Source: an uncultured bacterium (GTDB lineage Bacteria > Cyanobacteriota > Vampirovibrionia > Gastranaerophilales > Gastranaerophilaceae). From it: a stretch of DNA of 21,275 nucleotides. The stretch lies in the NCBI GenBank assembly GCA_949286405.1, contig CASECH010000132.1:1-21275 (forward strand). Reading direction: 5' to 3'. The translations under genes and the position numbers were made by a program. The notes below the pieces were generated by a model, which was not told the DNA's origin, searched no databases, and saw nothing but the letters and a program-made list of their open reading frames with translations. Shown one piece after another: positions 21,081 through 21,275 of the stretch. Position 1 is the first letter of the stretch, and each line of letters begins with the position of its first letter.

Positions 21081-21275
21081 TTAGAACATTCTTGGTGTTC
21101 TTGTTTGAGAACGTTTATTATTTTTATTTTTACCTTTGATTCCGGTTATGATTTTCATGCCTTCAGCAAGATCTTTTGATATTACTTCTGTGTTTGAGTC
21201 ATCACTAGCTCCGGTTTTAATATCAACTCTGTGAGGTTTTCTGTTTTTCATTACCCAGATACCTTGGTTTTTATA
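21081..21275 (-). CDS. macA: MacA-like periplasmic membrane-fusion protein (3' end only)
   Basis: The last 64 residues of a protein whose 5' part lies beyond the right edge. The visible part begins YKNQGIWVMKNRKPHRVDIK and continues TGASDDSNTEVISKDLAEGM then KIITGIK. This is the C-terminal membrane-proximal pattern of HlyD/RND-type fusion proteins (typically V-x-N/D-G-K-P-x-x-V-x-V-x-T-G, then G-L-x-x-G-x-x-V-I). It ends in a basic, Asn/Lys/Arg-rich tail (GKNKNNKRSQTRTPRMF), as many MacA proteins do. Such a protein bridges the MacB-type permease to an outer-membrane channel. The ATPase gene starts 17 nt downstream, so the operon order is macA-ATPase-permease. The TolC-like channel is not in the window. 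Confidence 0.8.
   Translation of the reverse strand, partial: YKNQGIWVMKNRKPHRVDIKTGASDDSNTEVISKDLAEGMKIITGIKGKNKNNKRSQTRTPRMF

Overview
The window is AT-rich, gene-dense bacterial chromosome with no rRNA, tRNA, CRISPR array or insertion sequence that I can see. LptC, LptA and an OmpH/Skp-like chaperone indicate a double-membraned (Gram-negative) cell. Four features point to the non-photosynthetic sister lineage of Cyanobacteria (Vampirovibrionia/Melainabacteria, probably the gut order Gastranaerophilales): a prepilin whose N-terminus (FTLAEVLITLGVIGIV) is of the type I associate with that group, a threonyl-tRNA synthetase without a TGS domain, a short SSB with a cyanobacterial-type core (GRDAEIRYFESG, LLGSKRD), and a PdxA with GQTE in place of GHTE. 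This placement is inference from remembered sequences, not from a search.

Layout. 1-1295 (minus): 5' part of uvrC, running off the left edge. 1397-1810 (plus): a small secreted protein of unknown function, with its own consensus promoter, ending at a bidirectional terminator shared with the convergent skp/ompH (1839-2306, minus). 2448-4247 (minus): thrS, with a leader of about 100 nt containing a GC-rich block. 4503-7428 (plus): a translationally coupled operon of ssb, a four-carbon acid-sugar kinase (DUF1537), a PdxA-family dehydrogenase and a small membrane-anchored protein, closed by a palindromic terminator shared with the opposing secF. 7498-9811 (minus): secD-secF. 9907-10800 (minus): dapA. 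10801-11115: a promoter, ribosome site and short ORF running into a G10 tract, then a prepilin (11116-11817). 11885-19107 (plus): a compact run lptC, lptA, TPR protein, dprA, topA and aroE with a long N-terminal extension. 19115-21275 (minus): macA (3' end), a MacB/LolD-type ATPase and a MacB-type permease.

How the genes relate. Most are housekeeping: DNA repair and uptake/recombination (uvrC, ssb, dprA, topA), translation (thrS), lysine/DAP and aromatic biosynthesis (dapA, aroE), and envelope biogenesis (skp, secDF, lptC/lptA, macAB-like). The kinase-PdxA pair is a metabolic module that could serve either four-carbon acid-sugar catabolism or vitamin B6 synthesis.

I see no evident new defence or mobile system. 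The most interesting items are: (a) the G10 tract where one added base would fuse a well-signposted small ORF in frame to the prepilin, (b) a recurring leaderless promoter architecture (TGn-TAnnAT, 6-7 nt before ATG) at uvrC, the prepilin and lptC, (c) the shikimate dehydrogenase carrying about 180 extra, mostly disordered residues, and (d) the kinase-pdxA operon headed by ssb.
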